Source: Desulfotruncus alcoholivorax DSM 16058 (GTDB lineage: Bacteria; Bacillota; Desulfotomaculia; Desulfotomaculales; Desulfallaceae). Taken from it: a stretch of 64,000 nucleotides of DNA. Of this stretch, positions 28,633 through 36,521 are shown piece after piece; within the stretch, counting starts at the first letter, position 1; each line of letters opens with the position of its first letter. The position numbers and the translations under genes were made by a program. Location of the stretch: NCBI RefSeq assembly GCF_000430885.1, contig NZ_AUMW01000017.1, positions 20,120 to 84,119 on the forward strand, given 5' to 3'. Under the pieces are notes generated by a model. That model was not told where the DNA came from. It saw only the letters and a list, made by a program, of their open reading frames with translations, and did no database searches.

Positions 28633-28866
28633 ATGCCTATATATGAATTTCGTTGCGATAAATGCGGGAACCGTTTTGAAAAGCTATGCTCCTTGGGAGA
28701 AAACGGCAAGGAACTTAAGTGCCCCAAATGCTCGGCAGTGGGAGCCCACAGGGTAATGTCGGGGTTCACCAAGAAAAGCTCCGGGGGCACGGAAGTAATC
28801 GGCAGCGGCGGAGGAAGCGGCTGTGGTTCCTGCAGTTCAACCAACTGCAGCAGCTGCGGGCATTAA
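28633..28866 (+). CDS. FmdB family zinc-ribbon protein
   Basis: 77 aa. The N-terminal zinc ribbon of the FmdB/CxxC_CXXC_SSSS family is complete (MPIYEFRCDKCGNRFE, then LKCPKC), followed by a Ser/Gly/Cys-rich tail with GCGSCSSTNCSSCGH. FmdB-type proteins are thought to act as small regulatory or metal-binding proteins. Preceded by AAAGGAG. It is alone on the plus strand between two related palindromic repeats. Confidence 0.93.
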   Translation: MPIYEFRCDKCGNRFEKLCSLGENGKELKCPKCSAVGAHRVMSGFTKKSSGGTEVIGSGGGSGCGSCSSTNCSSCGH

Positions 28867-28942
28867 ACCGCACAAAATGCCCGGGCAGGTTTATATGCCT
28901 GGGTATTTTTATACTTTAAAAGTACACCTGGTTTAGCGGAAA

Positions 28943-28971
28943 GGGGACACATCCCTTCGGGGAATGTCCCC
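28943..28971. repeat. GGGGACA...TGTCCCC palindromic repeat, copy 2
   Basis: Hairpin GGGGACAcATCCC-ttcg-GGGAATGTCCCC downstream of fmdB; shares the outer GGGACA/TGTCCC arms with the copy at 28456-28509. Could also end the fmdB transcript, although no T-run follows. Confidence 0.5.
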
Positions 28972-29298
28972 AACTTATAGCCGCTGGTGCTGTCGGCGCG
29001 AGAGTTCTAAACGCAGCGGGGACCACCTGTACTCAAACCACAATTTTTCAGGATAGGCCGGGATTAAGGAAAAAAGGAAAAAAGTATTGAAAAGCGCGCG
29101 CTTATGGAACTAATTTAGCGCGCTTTTCTTGTTGGCAAGAAGATTGCAACATAAATATTATATTGTAAGTATTATTTAAGCATTTAATTACTTTAATCAT
29201 AATAAAATCTATTAATACTAGTACTTTGGATAGTCCAAGTTTTATGCAGTAATAGTTCAATTATAAAACTTTTATCTATTCAACAGGGGGTAAGCTTG
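28972..29298. other. Intergenic region upstream of the MntR-like gene
   Basis: Contains a strong hairpin, AAAAGCGCGC/GCGCGCTTTT at 29090-29127, followed by CTTGTT, probably a terminator for plus-strand transcription from fmdB. About 170 nt of very A/T-rich DNA then carries the presumed promoter and operator of the MntR-like gene. No gene seen. Confidence 0.55.
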
Positions 29299-29748
29299 AT
29301 GTTATCACCAAGCATGGAAGATTACCTGGAAGAAATTTATCGTTTTTCACTATCCAACAATGTGGTACGGGTAAGTGACATAGCCACCCGCCTGGATGTA
29401 ACCATGCCTTCGGTGAATAATGCAATACGCAATTTACATAATGAAAAATACTTAATCTATCAAAGATACAAAGAGTTAGTATTAACTGAAAAGGGGCGCC
29501 GGGTGGGTAAATTTCTTGTAGAAAGAAATAGCATATTGCAAAGATTCCTTTTGACCATTAAATCAGATTGCGATGTGGGAGCGGAAGCCGAGGCAATGGA
29601 ACATTATTTATCATTACCCACCATACGGGCACTGGAAAGCCTGGTTGATTTTTTCGAGAACAACAACGGTTGCAAACAAAAATTCCTGCAGCACTGTGAA
29701 TTTAGAAAACAAAAAGGATTGGGACTTACCGACGGCTATATGGAATAA
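29299..29748 (+). CDS. MntR/DtxR-family metal-dependent regulator
   Basis: 149 aa. An N-terminal winged-helix DNA-binding domain (MEDYLEEIYRFS, VRVSDIATRLDVTMPSVNNAIRNL) and a dimerisation/metal-binding domain (VERNSILQRFLL, DAEAMEH-like EAEAMEHYL) follow the MntR pattern. The SH3-like third domain of DtxR is absent, as in MntR. Start ATG at 29299 with GGGGG 8 nt upstream, preferred over the overlapping TTG. No Mn transporter is adjacent, so its target is elsewhere or in the metal cluster at 41-46 kb. Confidence 0.85.
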   Translation: MLSPSMEDYLEEIYRFSLSNNVVRVSDIATRLDVTMPSVNNAIRNLHNEKYLIYQRYKELVLTEKGRRVGKFLVERNSILQRFLLTIKSDCDVGAEAEAMEHYLSLPTIRALESLVDFFENNNGCKQKFLQHCEFRKQKGLGLTDGYME

Positions 29749-30007
29749 AACGTCGTCCACTTGGTTCAGCTATCAATAAAACAGGTTAGTTTGTTGTGCT
29801 GCCAACGAGGAACTGAATAAACTTGCCGCTGCGGCCTGGCCTGGACCGCCGTGGTAAAATGCGGGGTGGGACCGGGCAAGACAATTACTTCGCCCAATCC
29901 CCGCAAATACCGGCCCACGGCTAATCAAAGCTCGCCGGCCTGGTCGCAATGGTGGAAGTGCGGGAATTGGCCGGGTTTATTTATGTGCCTTGGAAATTCT
30001 TATCATT

Positions 30008-30661
30008 TTATAGACCCAGGTCCAAAGCAACCGCGCGCACGGGTGCGCCATCAGCACCTGCGATTTTTAATGGAAATAGGCTAATTACCGGGTTGGGAAA
30101 ATCAATACTTTCAAAATTGGCAAGATTTTCTGCTATTATCCCGCCCACTGCCGCTATTGCACTATGAGCCGGGAATTTCGTTCCTCCCGTAAAATCCAAA
30201 TTAATTGTGTCAATACAAAAGGTCCTCACTCCCCGGTTGATCATCTCCTCAATTACCTCAACATGGACATACGGGTGGCGAAAATACTTTTCTTCCCCCG
30301 CAAACCGGGACCAGCCGGTGTGGAAAAGCACAATTGTCCCTTCAGCCAATAAATCGAGGTAATCCTCAACATCCTGAAGCCTTATCTCTTCCTGTTCATT
30401 TTTTCCATTAACCGGAATAACAACACCGGTCCCAAAAAACAGTCTCAAATTGCATTCGTCAATTTTCTGCCCGTAATCATCAAAATGATACGGAGCATCA
30501 ACATGGGAACCGGTTTGAGAACCAATATGAACATAGTGAAGATTGTATCCCTCATTGGCAATAGTTGTGGCCACTCTGATACTGGGCTTGGGATCGCCCG
30601 GATATATCGGAGTATAATTTGTTAAAGGAATGGATAAGTCCACAATCTTTTTAACCTTCAT
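30008..30661 (-). CDS. Cyclase-family (kynurenine formamidase-like) hydrolase
   Basis: 217-aa metal-dependent hydrolase of the cyclase/KynB family. The signature HxGTHxDxPxHF-like motif is seen as GSQTGSHVDAPYHFDD near residue 50; VDLSIPLTNYTPIYPGDP opens the protein and HTGWSR is present in the middle. Members hydrolyse amides or lactones such as N-formylkynurenine. GGAGGTATAAAAATT precedes the ATG. Last gene of a minus-strand cluster with a nitrilase, an NCS1 permease and an agmatinase-like enzyme; no tryptophan-catabolic genes are near, so the substrate is probably different. Confidence 0.88.
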   Translation of the reverse strand: MKVKKIVDLSIPLTNYTPIYPGDPKPSIRVATTIANEGYNLHYVHIGSQTGSHVDAPYHFDDYGQKIDECNLRLFFGTGVVIPVNGKNEQEEIRLQDVEDYLDLLAEGTIVLFHTGWSRFAGEEKYFRHPYVHVEVIEEMINRGVRTFCIDTINLDFTGGTKFPAHSAIAAVGGIIAENLANFESIDFPNPVISLFPLKIAGADGAPVRAVALDLGL

Positions 30662-30666
30662 AATTT

Positions 30667-31491
30667 TTATACCTCCATTTCAACTTTTAACGCATAAAGC
30701 TCCGTGCGTCTTTCCAACATCATACTAAAAAAAGATTTTTGCAAATCCAGGCGCCGCCCCGGGTCAATATTGGCTACAATAACATCTTCAATATCAGCGC
30801 CTGCAGAAGCCAGCATATCACCATCCGGACCGTATATTCCCGATAAACCGAAAAAATCCAGATTCCCTGCCACCCCGACTTGATTGCATGTTGCCAAGAA
30901 CACTGTGTTGTCAATAGCCCTGGCCATACTAAAGCGGCGGTAAGGCAGGTCGTACGGCTTTTCCCAAGCACTGGGAGCCAGTAACAGCTCCGCTCCATTC
31001 ACTGCCAGCACGCGCGCCATTTCTGGAAAAGCCAAGTCCCAACAAATCATTAGACCAATGCGGCCCAGTTTTGTGTCTACAGTAACAAAATCTCGTCCGG
31101 GGTCAAAAATTCCCTGTTCCCAAACAGTAAGGTGCATTTTTCGGTAATTGGCCAGTAATTGGCCGTCCGGGCCGATTAAAATAATCGAATTGAAAACCCG
31201 GCCCCCTTCCCCCAGCTCAACATAGCCATACCCAACATGAACATTATGCGAACGGGCCGACTCCGCCATAACTTGAAATATTGGACCGGTTTGCATCTCA
31301 GCCAATTGTCGAATTGCCAATGAAGGGTTATATCCTGTTGCGGACAGCTCGGGAAATAAAATTAGTTCCATATCGCGGTGCTGTTCTCTGCAAGAGTGGA
31401 TTATTTTCTTCATCTTATCCAAGTTATGATCCGCTTCACCGCATGCAAAACCGGCTTGAACCACTGCTATTTGAAATGGGCCTTGCTCCAA
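30667..31491 (-). CDS. Carbon-nitrogen hydrolase (nitrilase superfamily)
   Basis: 274 aa. The Glu-Lys-Cys catalytic triad of the nitrilase fold is visible: Glu in LFPELSATGY, Lys in NYRKMHL and Cys in LMICWDLAFPE. It is closest in feel to N-carbamoylputrescine/omega-amidase-type enzymes. The TTG at 31491 is preferred because GGGAGG lies 8 nt upstream; an ATG at 31545 lacks a ribosome-binding site. It lies 5 nt upstream of the cyclase gene, so the pair is co-translated. Together with the ureohydrolase it could process guanidino or carbamoyl compounds. Confidence 0.88.
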   Translation of the reverse strand: MEQGPFQIAVVQAGFACGEADHNLDKMKKIIHSCREQHRDMELILFPELSATGYNPSLAIRQLAEMQTGPIFQVMAESARSHNVHVGYGYVELGEGGRVFNSIILIGPDGQLLANYRKMHLTVWEQGIFDPGRDFVTVDTKLGRIGLMICWDLAFPEMARVLAVNGAELLLAPSAWEKPYDLPYRRFSMARAIDNTVFLATCNQVGVAGNLDFFGLSGIYGPDGDMLASAGADIEDVIVANIDPGRRLDLQKSFFSMMLERRTELYALKVEMEV

Positions 31492-31592
31492 TTGGCCAAC
31501 CTCCCAAACGGTATCCGGCATATGCAGCCAAATATTAATTCTCATAGAGATAATGTTATAAATGTTCTTACTTTATTTTGCTTTATTGTTCT

Positions 31593-32936
31593 TTATATTT
31601 CTTTAGTTGGCCCAACTTTGCTTATTGTCATGCTGCCCCAATAAACCAGGGCTGTTAAGATGAAAGTCCATATTGTTGCTCCGGTGGGCAAGGTATGAAT
31701 ATATGAAAAGTAATAAGCGAACACTGCACCAATGATATAAGCTATATAAGCCCAGATATTGGTTCCACCGCTATACCAATAGAGTTTCTTGTCTCCACTG
31801 ACAATTTCCCCGGCATCATATGACTTTCTCTTGAGTATATAATAATCTACAATTAATATGGAGCAAACTGGAATAAACAGCGTTCCCACCATCAATAAAA
31901 AGTTTTGGAAATGTTCTAAAAGCCACTCCTGCAGCATTGCCCCCAGGGTGCAAATGATACCTAAAATAAGTGCCGGCTTCCAAAAGCTATGCTTGGGAAA
32001 GATGGCTAAATAAGACATTGTGGCGCTGTACAGGGCCATAACGTTTGTTGACAGTACAGAAAAGAAGATGACAATTGCCGCCACAAATCCCAATATGGGA
32101 TTAGCTTGCCCAATCAACATTGTAGGATCATAAGTCTGTGTCATATGATTCATTATAGAAAACCCGGAAACTGTGGCTCCAAGACCCATTGCAATAAGGG
32201 TTGCCGTAATATAACCCAGATAAGTACCAATAATCGAAATTTTTTGTGATTGGCAATTACGGTTAAAATCCGCCACTGAGGACATCCACGAAAAAGCAGT
32301 CGCCACCACTATGTCAAATCCCACCATGACGGTAACACCAGGGTGCTCGCTGGCTTTCATGGTAATGAGATTGACGATATTGAAATTATAGAACATGTAA
32401 CCGAAAACAATACCTGAGAGAACGAGCATGGATGAAGCAATTATTCTCTCAGTGGCTTCAATTCCTCTATGCCCGTAAATGGTTATTAAAACCACTGCGA
32501 TTTCGGTCAATATTGTAAATAAGTTGATATTGCTATATCCGGTGAGAAAATTCACGGCATGATCCAAACTTAAACCAGCCATATAAGCTTGAATCCAGCT
32601 CCAGCCTATGAGCACTATCGTATTCACCGCTGAAGGCAATACCGCGCCCTTGGTGCCAAATGAACCCCTGGTAAGAATCATCGTGGGCAGCCCGGTCCTT
32701 GTGCCGATATTTCCTGTCAGAACCAAAGGAATTGTTCCGATAGCCGAGCCCAGCACAATTACGGCTATTGCAGTTAAATAGGTCATATCCGGTACCAGCA
32801 ACATCCCTGTAAATACCGTGGTCACCACGACATTGGCGCCCAGCCACATGGAGAAGGTGGAAAACAGGTTCATAGTCCTGTTATCCAAAGAAAGCGGTCG
32901 AACATTGTCATTTCCAAATGTGGTCAAACTTGACAC
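31593..32936 (-). CDS. NCS1-family nucleobase/hydantoin-type permease
   Basis: About 447 aa with roughly 12 transmembrane helices. N-terminal RPLSLDNRTMNLFSTFSMWLGANVV is the NCS1/CodB pattern, followed by GNIGTRTGLPTMILTRGSFG in the first repeat. It should take up a nitrogenous ring or amide compound with a cation. GTG at 32936 preferred (AAGGGG 8 nt upstream); 32945 is possible. Sits in the ureohydrolase-nitrilase-cyclase cluster, so its substrate is probably the starting compound of that pathway. Confidence 0.88.
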   Translation of the reverse strand: MSSLTTFGNDNVRPLSLDNRTMNLFSTFSMWLGANVVVTTVFTGMLLVPDMTYLTAIAVIVLGSAIGTIPLVLTGNIGTRTGLPTMILTRGSFGTKGAVLPSAVNTIVLIGWSWIQAYMAGLSLDHAVNFLTGYSNINLFTILTEIAVVLITIYGHRGIEATERIIASSMLVLSGIVFGYMFYNFNIVNLITMKASEHPGVTVMVGFDIVVATAFSWMSSVADFNRNCQSQKISIIGTYLGYITATLIAMGLGATVSGFSIMNHMTQTYDPTMLIGQANPILGFVAAIVIFFSVLSTNVMALYSATMSYLAIFPKHSFWKPALILGIICTLGAMLQEWLLEHFQNFLLMVGTLFIPVCSILIVDYYILKRKSYDAGEIVSGDKKLYWYSGGTNIWAYIAYIIGAVFAYYFSYIHTLPTGATIWTFILTALVYWGSMTISKVGPTKEI

Positions 32937-33005
32937 ATACACCACCCCTTGCCAAATATTTACAAACCAATTTAGGCGTTGAAAATTAATTAATAATTTA
33001 GATAT

Positions 33006-33974
33006 TTACTTTACTGGTATTTCGTTGTTAGCTTTTTTGTTAAGAGCCATAAGGGAGATAAATTCATAGATCATACCCGCGGCGGCAAAAGCCGTTATTT
33101 CGCTATGATCGTGGGCCGGAAGCACTTCGACCAAGTCGAACCCCGCGTAATTCAAACCAGTTAAGGCGTGATGCAGCAAGTACTGGGCTTCCCACGTGGT
33201 AAACCCTCCGATTTCCGGTGTCCCTGTGCCGGGGGCGTATGCCGGGTCTAAAAAATCTATATCAAATGAAATAAATACTTGCTGTGTCCCAACTCTTTCT
33301 TTAATCCTGCGCGCTGTTTCCGCCAAACCCAGTTCCCTCACCTGTCTCGCCGTAACAACTTCCAAACCCAGGTTCCGGGCCGTTTGCCAATCGTCGGGGT
33401 TGTATAAAGGCCCCCTTAAGCCCACCTGGATTGAGTGATCCGGGTCAAGCAAACCCTCCTCCAGGGCACGGCGGAATGGCGTGCCGTGATTATACGGCTT
33501 GCCGAAGTATGCATCCCACGTATCGCTGTGGGAGTCAAAGTGTACTAAAGCCACTTTCCCTTTAACTTTGGCAATGGCCCTCAATTCCGGCAAGGTAATT
33601 GAATGATCCCCTCCCATGAACACCGGCACCACTCCGGCAGCAATGACCGGTTCAATTGCCTTTTGGATCTTTTCATAGGAGTCTTCGATATAACCGGGTA
33701 TAACTGCAATATCGCCGTAGTCCACACCTGAAAGATAATCAAAAATATTTACCTCCAAATTGGGATTATATGGCCGTAATAATATTGAGGTGTTCCGAAT
33801 TGCCCCGGGGCCGAACCGCGTTCCAATACGAAAAGACCCGCCGGTATCAAATGGTATACCTGCCACGATAAAGTCAACATCCTGCAAGGTAGGTTTGTAA
33901 GGAAGGCGCATAAATGTTCTCGGGCCACAAAAACGTGGTGTTTCAAAGGAATTTGCCGGTTGATATTTCTGCAC
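33006..33974 (-). CDS. Agmatinase-family ureohydrolase
   Basis: About 322-aa binuclear-manganese hydrolase of the arginase/agmatinase family, cleaving guanidino groups to urea. Metal ligands are visible in three blocks: MGGDHSIT, VHFDSHSDTWD and SFDIDFLDPAYAPGTGTPE. Substrate could be agmatine, guanidinobutyrate, guanidinopropionate or guanidine itself; sequence alone does not decide. GTG at 33974 has AGGAGG 12 nt upstream; the TTG at 33986 directly touches the AGGAGG and is less likely. First gene of the cluster, downstream of a candidate sigma-54 promoter. Confidence 0.9.
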   Translation of the reverse strand: MQKYQPANSFETPRFCGPRTFMRLPYKPTLQDVDFIVAGIPFDTGGSFRIGTRFGPGAIRNTSILLRPYNPNLEVNIFDYLSGVDYGDIAVIPGYIEDSYEKIQKAIEPVIAAGVVPVFMGGDHSITLPELRAIAKVKGKVALVHFDSHSDTWDAYFGKPYNHGTPFRRALEEGLLDPDHSIQVGLRGPLYNPDDWQTARNLGLEVVTARQVRELGLAETARRIKERVGTQQVFISFDIDFLDPAYAPGTGTPEIGGFTTWEAQYLLHHALTGLNYAGFDLVEVLPAHDHSEITAFAAAGMIYEFISLMALNKKANNEIPVK

Positions 33975-34033
33975 GGCTGTTTCCAACCTCCTTTTAGCTT
34001 TTTAAAAATACTTTCTATCATCAAGATATTTAA

Positions 34034-34048
34034 GCAAAAAAAATGCCC
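34034..34048 (-). promoter_or_regulatory. Candidate sigma-54 promoter of the ureohydrolase cluster
   Basis: On the minus strand GGGCAT-T(6)-TTGCTT fits the -24/-12 pattern with exact GG-N10-GC spacing, about 45-60 nt upstream of the ureohydrolase start and beside a sigma-54 activator gene. The same T-run is also the tail of a terminator hairpin, so the match may be partly accidental. Confidence 0.4.
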
Positions 34049-34067
34049 GTCCTCATCAGACCGGCAT
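34036..34067 (-). terminator. Terminator of the sigma-54 activator gene
   Basis: On the minus strand ATGCC-g-GTC / GAC-g-GGCAT stem with a 7-nt loop, followed by eight T residues, between the activator stop (34223) and the ureohydrolase start. Confidence 0.75.
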
Positions 34068-34129
34068 GGCACTTTTTTCGTGCATTTTCAACATGATTTT
34101 AAAACTATTCCGGGTTCTTCACAACAGGC

Positions 34130-34211
34130 CCCTATTCAAGGATGAATAGGGGGACAGCTTTATTCAAATATTGCGTCAATTCATTAATGAATAGTTTATT
34201 CATTGATGAAT
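34130..34211. repeat. Hairpin plus twin palindromes downstream of the activator gene
   Basis: A perfect hairpin CCCCTATTCA-agg-TGAATAGGGG (34130-34152) is followed by two related 14-bp palindromes, ATTCATTAATGAAT (34179-34192) and ATTCATTGATGAAT (34198-34211), with centres 19 bp apart. Looks like a protein-binding site or 3' processing structure. Confidence 0.5.
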
Positions 34212-34222
34212 ATTCAGTGCGA

Positions 34223-35869
34223 TCAAAACCGGTCAAACGGTTTTTTATGGCAGTACTTTTTGATTTTTCTGGCTGCCGTGGGTTGACTTATCCCAAGCGC
34301 TTCGGCAACTTTAACGGAAGTACCGTATTTCTGGTACGCCTGTTCAACCAGCTGCCCCTCAAGTATTTCCAATGCCTGAACAAGAGAGACCGGTAAATCA
34401 CCGGCTATCGGCATAAACTTCTTGGGCAGGTCCGAATTACCCAGGTGTTTTTTTTCAGCAGTCACCACCAAGTATTCGATAACATTTTCCAGTTCCCGCA
34501 CATTTCCCGGCCATGAATACTGGAGCAGGGCATCTAAAACTTCACCCGATATTTCCTTGGTTTTACCGTATTTTTTATTGGACTTTTGCAAAAAATGACC
34601 AATCAATGCGAGCAGGTCCTCCCGCCTTTCTCTAAGCGGCGGGATATAAACAGGGAGCACATTCAACCTGTAAAATAAGTCCTGGCGAAAACGGCCGCTT
34701 TCAATCATCTCTTCCAAGTTCCTGTTGGTACTGGCTATAAGTCTAAAGTCCACTTTAATACTTTTCGAGCCGCCCAGTTTGGTAAGTGTTTTGGCCTGTA
34801 TTACCTGCAACAACTTCACCTGGAGAGATAAAGGCATTTCACCGATTTCATCAAGGAACAAGGTGCCGTCCCGGGCCAGTTCAATAAGCCCCGGCTTGCC
34901 GGTTTTTTTAGCTCCGGTAAAAGCTCCGGCCTCGTAACCAAAGAGTTCGGATTCAAGCAAGTTTTCAGGAATGGCCGCGCAGTTTATTTCCAGGAACGGG
35001 CCCCGGGAACGGGCGCTTTTTTGATGGATCATTTTAGCAATCATGGTCTTGCCCACACCGGTTTCCCCGGTAATTAGGACATTGGCATCCACCGGAGCAA
35101 TCTTTTGAACGGCCCGGAGCACTTTTTTCATCGCCTCGCTTTTGACCACCAACCCCTCGACATTTAAAATATCCTGGCGCAGATAATCCAGCTCGCAGCT
35201 ATATCTATGCATCTGCTCCTCCAACTCCAGGTAGCGGGCTTTGAGGGTTTCCAGTTCGGTAATATCCCTTGAATAACTTATCACTTTTGTTATGTTTCCG
35301 TTTTTATCAAAGACGGGCGTTGCGGTAACAACTATCCGCCTGTTGTCCCGGGCCGATTGAATAATGGTTATTTTTTTTCGCCCTTCTAAAACCATGGCTG
35401 TGGCAGACGGGTAAAAAACACCTTTTTTGGCCATGTTAAAAACCGTGTCACCTATAACCTCCCCGGTCTTAACACCATAAGTTTGCTCAAAAGAAGGGCT
35501 CACGTGCAGAATTACCCCCCGGCTGTCCGCAATAAGCACATCATCAAGGATCTCCAGAAGGCCGTCCAATTCTTGCTGCAATTCAACAATCTCAGGTATT
35601 TTTTTTAGTGCACGCCTCCATTCATGTGCGTCCCGGACCTCGACCCAGCGGAACCCGTCATCCTGCGGCAAATAATTGCAAACCAACTCCCCATAAGGAG
35701 AGTAATTTAAAACTTGTATCTCAGGTTCGTCCCGGGAAGGGAGGTTGGCAACCAGAAAATCTTGGAAATCCATACTATCAAATGGCGGGTATAATTTACT
35801 GTTTGCTTCAATTTTATGGTCGGGATACAGTTTGAAAATTAAAGGATATGGTAGCGCCAATAGTTTCAC
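34223..35869 (-). CDS. Sigma-54-dependent transcriptional activator with PAS domain
   Basis: 548 aa. An N-terminal region of about 100 residues of unknown type leads to a PAS domain (about 100-225). A central AAA+ domain follows with Walker A GETGVGKT, the sigma-54 contact GAFTGA and Walker B GTLFLDEIGE. The C-terminal Fis-type helix-turn-helix ends in KVAEALGISQPTAARKIKKY. It resembles RocR/TyrR-like activators of amino-acid catabolism. GTG start at 35869. It lies just upstream of the ureohydrolase/permease/nitrilase/cyclase cluster on the same strand and is probably its activator, responding to a small molecule via PAS. Confidence 0.92.
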   Translation of the reverse strand: MKLLALPYPLIFKLYPDHKIEANSKLYPPFDSMDFQDFLVANLPSRDEPEIQVLNYSPYGELVCNYLPQDDGFRWVEVRDAHEWRRALKKIPEIVELQQELDGLLEILDDVLIADSRGVILHVSPSFEQTYGVKTGEVIGDTVFNMAKKGVFYPSATAMVLEGRKKITIIQSARDNRRIVVTATPVFDKNGNITKVISYSRDITELETLKARYLELEEQMHRYSCELDYLRQDILNVEGLVVKSEAMKKVLRAVQKIAPVDANVLITGETGVGKTMIAKMIHQKSARSRGPFLEINCAAIPENLLESELFGYEAGAFTGAKKTGKPGLIELARDGTLFLDEIGEMPLSLQVKLLQVIQAKTLTKLGGSKSIKVDFRLIASTNRNLEEMIESGRFRQDLFYRLNVLPVYIPPLRERREDLLALIGHFLQKSNKKYGKTKEISGEVLDALLQYSWPGNVRELENVIEYLVVTAEKKHLGNSDLPKKFMPIAGDLPVSLVQALEILEGQLVEQAYQKYGTSVKVAEALGISQPTAARKIKKYCHKKPFDRF

Positions 35870-36204
35870 CCACTTTAACCACGATGTGCGGTCCTGTCAG
35901 CAATACCAAAGCCGTTTCCGCCGGGCTTTTAAATCGAAGATATTATAACAAAGTATTTACCGGGTGTCGAGGAAAGGAAGCGCGGCAAAGCACGGTAGTT
36001 TACCGCCATTTTGGGGCGGCGGGCGGTACCGGGTAAATGGCAGCGGGCTAGGGGGCAACACTTGCGGCGCTGTTTGAACGGTCGACCTGGCCGCAATTTT
36101 ATCTGGACTATATTTCAAATATTTGATATTATTTGAATGTAAACGCCGTTCAATTCTTTTACTTGTATTTTGTATTTTTCAGTTAAAAATTAAATAAGTT
36201 GAAT
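35870..36204. other. Divergent intergenic region before the cobalamin riboswitch
   Basis: Carries the promoters for the activator gene (minus) and the riboswitch transcript (plus). A/T-rich -35/-10-like sequences occur near 36110-36190 but none is decisive. No gene recognised. Confidence 0.35.
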
Positions 36205-36400
36205 CACAAACGGGTGCTTTTGTCCGGAGAGGCAAAAGTTAAAAGGGAAGCCGGTGCGATTCCGGCGCGGTCCCGCCACTGTAATGGTAAAGTATGCCGC
36301 AACATGTCACTGGGGTAAAAAATCCCCGGGAAGGCGCGGCATGCTGATGATCCTGAGCCAGGAAACCTGCCCGTTGAGCAACAGCCATAACCTACGCGGA
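36205..36400 (+). promoter_or_regulatory. Cobalamin riboswitch
   Basis: Conserved aptamer elements are in order: a GGTGCTTTTG-type start near 36212, the GGGAAGCCGGTGCGATTCCGG core at 36244-36264, GTCCCGCCACTGTAA near 36279, and the B12 box AGCCAGGAAACCTGCC at 36356-36371. It binds cobalamin and should repress the downstream transcobalamin-like operon when corrinoid is plentiful. Confidence 0.96.
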
Positions 36401-36448
36401 TAGGGAGGTGTAAATTATGATTGATTATCCCGGCAGCAGGGACAGGCC

Positions 36449-36480
36449 TCCAGTCTATGTAGACTGGATATTTTTATTTT
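36449..36480 (+). terminator. Riboswitch expression-platform terminator
   Basis: Perfect stem TCCAGTCTA/TAGACTGGA with a 2-nt centre, followed by TATTTTTATTTT, between the cobalamin aptamer and the first ATG. Regulates by transcription attenuation. Confidence 0.85.
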
Positions 36481-36521
36481 ATGAGAATTTTTGAGCAAGG
36501 CATATTGGGGGTATGATACTA

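Noticed and set aside
29749..30007. Plus-strand frames after the MntR-like gene
   Set aside because: No recognisable protein, frames interrupted; probably non-coding or heavily decayed.
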